From NCBI GenBank assembly GCA_019348265.1, contig JAHWJV010000033.1, positions 1-14,808 on the forward strand: a stretch of DNA of 14,808 nt, given 5' to 3'. Of this stretch, positions 12,140 through 14,808 are shown one piece after another. The notes beneath the pieces are model-generated. The model was not told where the DNA came from. It saw only the letters and a program-made list of their open reading frames with translations, and ran no database searches. Position 1 is the stretch's first letter. The number at the start of each line of letters is the position of its first letter. This DNA comes from Gemmatimonadota bacterium (lineage in GTDB: Bacteria > Gemmatimonadota > Gemmatimonadetes > Longimicrobiales > Longimicrobiaceae). The translations under genes and the position numbers were made by a program.

Positions 12140-13518
12140 GCGAGCACCCACTCCTGTCCGCCGCGCTGCGGCTAGAGCACGACGTAGTGCTGGCGCGGCA
12201 GCACGCGCGCCAGATCGCGGAGCTCCTCGGGTTCGAGGCGCAGGACGCTACGCGCATCGCGACCGCCGTCTCCGAGATCGCGCGCAACGCCTTTCGATAC
12301 GCGAGCGGAGGGAGGGTCGATTACCTGCTGACGGACGACGGGCGCGAGCAGACGCTCGCGGTTCGGGTATCGGACACCGGGCCGGGAATCCCCGAGCTCG
12401 CGAAGGTGCTGGACGGTCGCTACCGGTCCCCCACGGGTATGGGGATGGGGATCATCGGCGCCCGCCGCCTGATGGACGGCTTCCGCATCGAGGCGGAGGC
12501 GGGGAAGGGGACGACCGCGTGGCTCTCGAAGCGGCTGCCACGCTCGCCAACGGACCTCGCCGACCTGACGGCCCATGTTGCCCGCGAGCTCGCGAGCCGC
12601 CGGAGCGACGGCCCTCTCGACGAGCTCGAGCAGCAGAACCGCGAACTGGTGCGAACGCTGGAGATGCTGACCACGCGCGAGCAGGAGCTGCTGCAGCTGA
12701 ACCGGGAGCTGGAGGATACGAACCGCGGGGTGGTGGCGCTGTACGCCGAGCTGGACGAGCGGCTCGACCAGCTGCGCCGGTCGAACGCGCTACGCGCACA
12801 GTTCACCTCGTATCTCAGCCACGAGTTCCGCACCCCGCTCGACTCGATGCTGGCGCTCTCCGCGCTTCTCCTCAATCGCGTCGATGGCGACCTTTCGGAG
12901 GAGCAGGAGAAGCAGGTGCACTACATCCGCCGCTCGGCTCGCGACCTGCTCGACATGGTCGACGACCTGCTGGACACCGCCCGGGTCGAGGCCGGGCAGG
13001 TAAAGATCCGCCCCGGCCGATTCTCGGTGGGGGAGCTCTTCAACGCCCTGCGGGCGACGCTGCGCCCGCTGATCACGAGCGATTCCGTGCTGCTTGCTTT
13101 CGACGACCCCGCCGATCTCCCGGAGATGCATACCGATGAGGCCAAAGTCTCGCAGATCCTGCGCAACCTGGTCTCCAACGCGCTGAAGTTCACCGAGCGC
13201 GGGGAGATCCGCGTCGCGGCGGAGCCGGCTCCGGGCGGCGAAGAGATCATCTTCCGCGTGACCGATACCGGGATCGGCATTCCGCAGGATGACCAGCAGC
13301 GGATCTTCGAGGACTTCGAGCAGGTCGACGGAGCCGTGCAGAGGCGCGTTCGTGGCACGGGGCTGGGGCTGCCCCTCTCGCGGAAGCTCGCTCGTTTTCT
13401 CGGGGGCGACATCTCGGTGGCGAGCGAGCCGGGTTCGGGTTCAGCCTTCACGCTGATTATCCCGCGCGTGTACCGCGCCGCCGAAGTGGAAGCCGGGCAG
13501 GAGGCGGTGACGCAATGA
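12136..13518 (+). CDS. RsbT-like domain fused to a histidine kinase (HisKA-HATPase)
   Basis: A 460-residue protein from the GTG at 12136, which overlaps the previous stop. Residues about 1-135 are a third RsbT-type GHKL domain: SEIARNAFRY (Asn51), SDTGPGIP (79-86), GMGMGIIGARRL (101-112). Residues about 160-220 are a Glu/Leu/Arg-rich coiled coil. A complete kinase core follows: phospho-acceptor His229 in SHEFRTPL, N-box NLVSNALKF (344-352), G1 DTGIGI (377-382), F-box FEDFEQ, and G2 RGTGLGLPLS (406-415). There is no membrane helix, PAS or GAF sensor. The likely input is the stressosome, sensed by the RsbT-like domain, and the output is phosphotransfer to a REC protein, probably the next gene. 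A longer upstream reading is shadow sequence. Confidence 0.92.
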   Translation: MSEHPLLSAALRLEHDVVLARQHARQIAELLGFEAQDATRIATAVSEIARNAFRYASGGRVDYLLTDDGREQTLAVRVSDTGPGIPELAKVLDGRYRSPTGMGMGIIGARRLMDGFRIEAEAGKGTTAWLSKRLPRSPTDLADLTAHVARELASRRSDGPLDELEQQNRELVRTLEMLTTREQELLQLNRELEDTNRGVVALYAELDERLDQLRRSNALRAQFTSYLSHEFRTPLDSMLALSALLLNRVDGDLSEEQEKQVHYIRRSARDLLDMVDDLLDTARVEAGQVKIRPGRFSVGELFNALRATLRPLITSDSVLLAFDDPADLPEMHTDEAKVSQILRNLVSNALKFTERGEIRVAAEPAPGGEEIIFRVTDTGIGIPQDDQQRIFEDFEQVDGAVQRRVRGTGLGLPLSRKLARFLGGDISVASEPGSGSAFTLIIPRVYRAAEVEAGQEAVTQ

Positions 13519-14808
13519 CCAGGGGGACCGGTGGAAGCGATCGGATCGTAGTCCTGAACGTGGACGATTACGAGGCCGGTCGATACGCGACGACCCGCGT
13601 GCTGCGCCAGGCGGGGTACGATGTCGTCGAGGCGACCACCGGCACGGAGGCGCTGCTCAAAGCCGAGGAGCACCCGGACATCATCGTCCTGGACGTGAAC
13701 CTGCCCGACGTCGACGGGTTCGAGGTATGTCGCCGGCTGAAGGAGGCCCCCGCCACGGCATCGATTCCGGTGCTCTACCTTTCAGCGGCTTATCGCGGCC
13801 CCGAGCACCGCGTGCAGGGGCTGGAGATGGGCGCGGACGGCTACCTGACACAGCCGGTCGACGGTCGCGAGCTGGTGGCCACCGTGAACGCGCTGCTGCG
13901 CGCCCGACAGGTACGGGACGCGGTGATGGACAGCGAGCAGCGCTTCCGCTCTCTGATGACGGCTAGCTGGGACATCATCTGGACGACCAACCCGCAAGGG
14001 GCGGTCGAGGACGAGCAGCCGGATTGGGGCGAGTTCACGGGCCAGACCCGGGACGAGTACGTCGGCGACGGCTGGCTCGAGGCCGTCCACCGTGATGATC
14101 GAAAGGCGGCGTTCCGGAGCTGGCGTGCCTCCGTCGAGGCGGAGTCGCTCTACGAGGCGGATTTCCGCCTCCGCCGCAGCGATGGCTGCTACCGGTTGAT
14201 GCGGGCGCGGGCGGTGCCGGTGATCATCCCGAATGGGGGGATCCGGGAGTGGGTCGGGGCGTGTACCGACATCACAGAGCAGCGCCGGGCCGAGGAGTCG
14301 CTCTCGCGCCACGCGCAACAGCTGCGGGATCTGGCACACGCCTCACTCGCCATCAACTCGGCGCGCTCGCTGGAGGGCACCCTCGAGGTAATCACCCAGC
14401 ACGCGCGCAACATCATCCGTGCGCACTGGGCGATCACCACGTTGAAAGCCGCTGAAGATTGGAGCGCCACGACGCGCTGCGTGTCCACTTCGGAAAAGTA
14501 CGCGGGGTGCGGAGTCCCCACCGAAGCGAGCGGCACCGGGATCGAGGCGGTCGTCGCCGAGCGCAACCGATCCACCAGGATGAGCCAGGCGGAGCTCGAG
14601 GCCCATCCGGCCTGGAGTGGGCCGGGAGGTGCATCGTCGCGGCGGCCGCCGCTCCGTGGCTGGCTCGCCGCGCCGCTGGTCGGGCGCGATGGCAGGAACC
14701 TCGGGCTGATCGAGCTCTCGGACCGCGTGGAAGGAGAGTTCACCGAGCACGACGAGGCGATCCTCGTACAGCTCGCCCAGCTCGCCTCGGTGGCCGTGGA
14801 GAACACCC
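13515..14808 (+). CDS. REC-PAS-GAF signalling protein, C-terminus beyond the window
   Basis: 431 residues are visible. A receiver domain (about 10-130) has the acidic pair Asp17-Asp18, phospho-acceptor Asp60 in VLDVNLPD and Ser90. The normally conserved Lys is Gln113 (YLTQPV). A PAS domain follows (about 138-258: SEQRFRSLMTASWDIIWTT, closing with VGACTDITEQRRAEE), then a GAF domain (about 270 on: INSARSLEGTLEVITQHA, and later LRGWLAAPLVGRDGRNLGLI). The frame is open at base 14808. A histidine kinase or SpoIIE phosphatase module probably follows, since GAF near this position is seldom terminal; this is inference. ATG 13515 overlaps the previous stop (ATGA), with a strong AGGAGG at 13499-13504. 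It is the probable partner of the RsbT-histidine kinase. Confidence 0.88.
   Translation, partial: MTRGTGGSDRIVVLNVDDYEAGRYATTRVLRQAGYDVVEATTGTEALLKAEEHPDIIVLDVNLPDVDGFEVCRRLKEAPATASIPVLYLSAAYRGPEHRVQGLEMGADGYLTQPVDGRELVATVNALLRARQVRDAVMDSEQRFRSLMTASWDIIWTTNPQGAVEDEQPDWGEFTGQTRDEYVGDGWLEAVHRDDRKAAFRSWRASVEAESLYEADFRLRRSDGCYRLMRARAVPVIIPNGGIREWVGACTDITEQRRAEESLSRHAQQLRDLAHASLAINSARSLEGTLEVITQHARNIIRAHWAITTLKAAEDWSATTRCVSTSEKYAGCGVPTEASGTGIEAVVAERNRSTRMSQAELEAHPAWSGPGGASSRRPPLRGWLAAPLVGRDGRNLGLIELSDRVEGEFTEHDEAILVQLAQLASVAVENT

Noticed and set aside
11227..13518. A 763-codon reading of the RsbT-histidine kinase gene
   Set aside because: The part before 12136 is low-complexity, Arg/Gly-rich shadow of the phosphatase gene. 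The GTG at 12136 gives a clean GTGA overlap and a normal GHKL N-terminus.
1..14808. tRNA, rRNA, insertion sequence or prophage genes
   Set aside because: No cloverleaf-like tRNA segment, rRNA motif, transposase, integrase or phage structural protein was recognised on either strand by reading.

Overview
The window is GC-rich bacterial DNA with strong G/C third-position bias, dense gene packing and many 1-20 bp gene overlaps. The gene content (a stressosome operon wired to a histidine kinase, a DUF3810 metallopeptidase, a Tat-exported enolase-superfamily protein, intergenic heptamer repeats) fits a Gemmatimonadota-like soil or sediment bacterium. That placement is inference; no rRNA or other phylogenetic marker is present.

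Region by region: (1) Bases 1-570 are a patchwork of short coding pieces that do not belong together: the end of a membrane protein, an N-terminus resembling the cytochrome oxidase assembly factor CtaG, a piece of a MATE efflux pump, and a hydrophobic piece in the opposite strand. They abut a minus-strand, Tat-signal-bearing mandelate racemase/muconate lactonizing enzyme-like gene (571-1338) that has lost its C-terminal third. This is either a chimeric contig end or a rearranged locus. (2) Bases 1400-3353 hold small plus-strand genes: a CDGSH iron-sulfur protein, a GNAT acetyltransferase and two tandem paralogous winged-helix proteins, the first preceded by a sigma-54-like site. (3) Bases 3356-4815 (minus) are a two-gene ABC-2 type exporter. 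(4) 5062-5886 (plus) is an ABHD11/YbfF-like alpha/beta hydrolase. (5) Bases 5932-9279 (minus) encode glyoxylate/hydroxypyruvate reductase, a DUF3810 putative zinc peptidase and glycerate 2-kinase. The reductase and kinase form a two-step route from hydroxypyruvate or tartronate semialdehyde through D-glycerate to 2-phosphoglycerate.

(6) Bases 9478-14808 (plus) are the most striking part: one tightly overlapping operon for a stressosome and its output. RsbR (sensor plus STAS), RsbS (STAS scaffold) and RsbT (kinase) are followed by three larger proteins: an RsbT-like domain fused to an RsbX/SpoIIE-type PP2C phosphatase, an RsbT-like domain fused through a coiled coil to a complete HisKA/HATPase histidine kinase, and a REC-PAS-GAF protein that runs off the right edge. 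Three consecutive genes therefore begin with RsbT-type GHKL ATPase domains. No sigma-B, RsbV, RsbW or RsbU is visible, so the stress signal probably leaves through the two-component proteins, as proposed for Vibrio stressosome loci.

A second theme is structural. Four intergenic spots carry inverted repeats built from short arrays of 7-bp units, with a different heptamer at each spot (ACTGAAG-type, AGGGAAC, GATGAA-type, AGCTATC). At least one also works as an obvious bidirectional terminator. They look like a class of heptamer-built intergenic palindromes.
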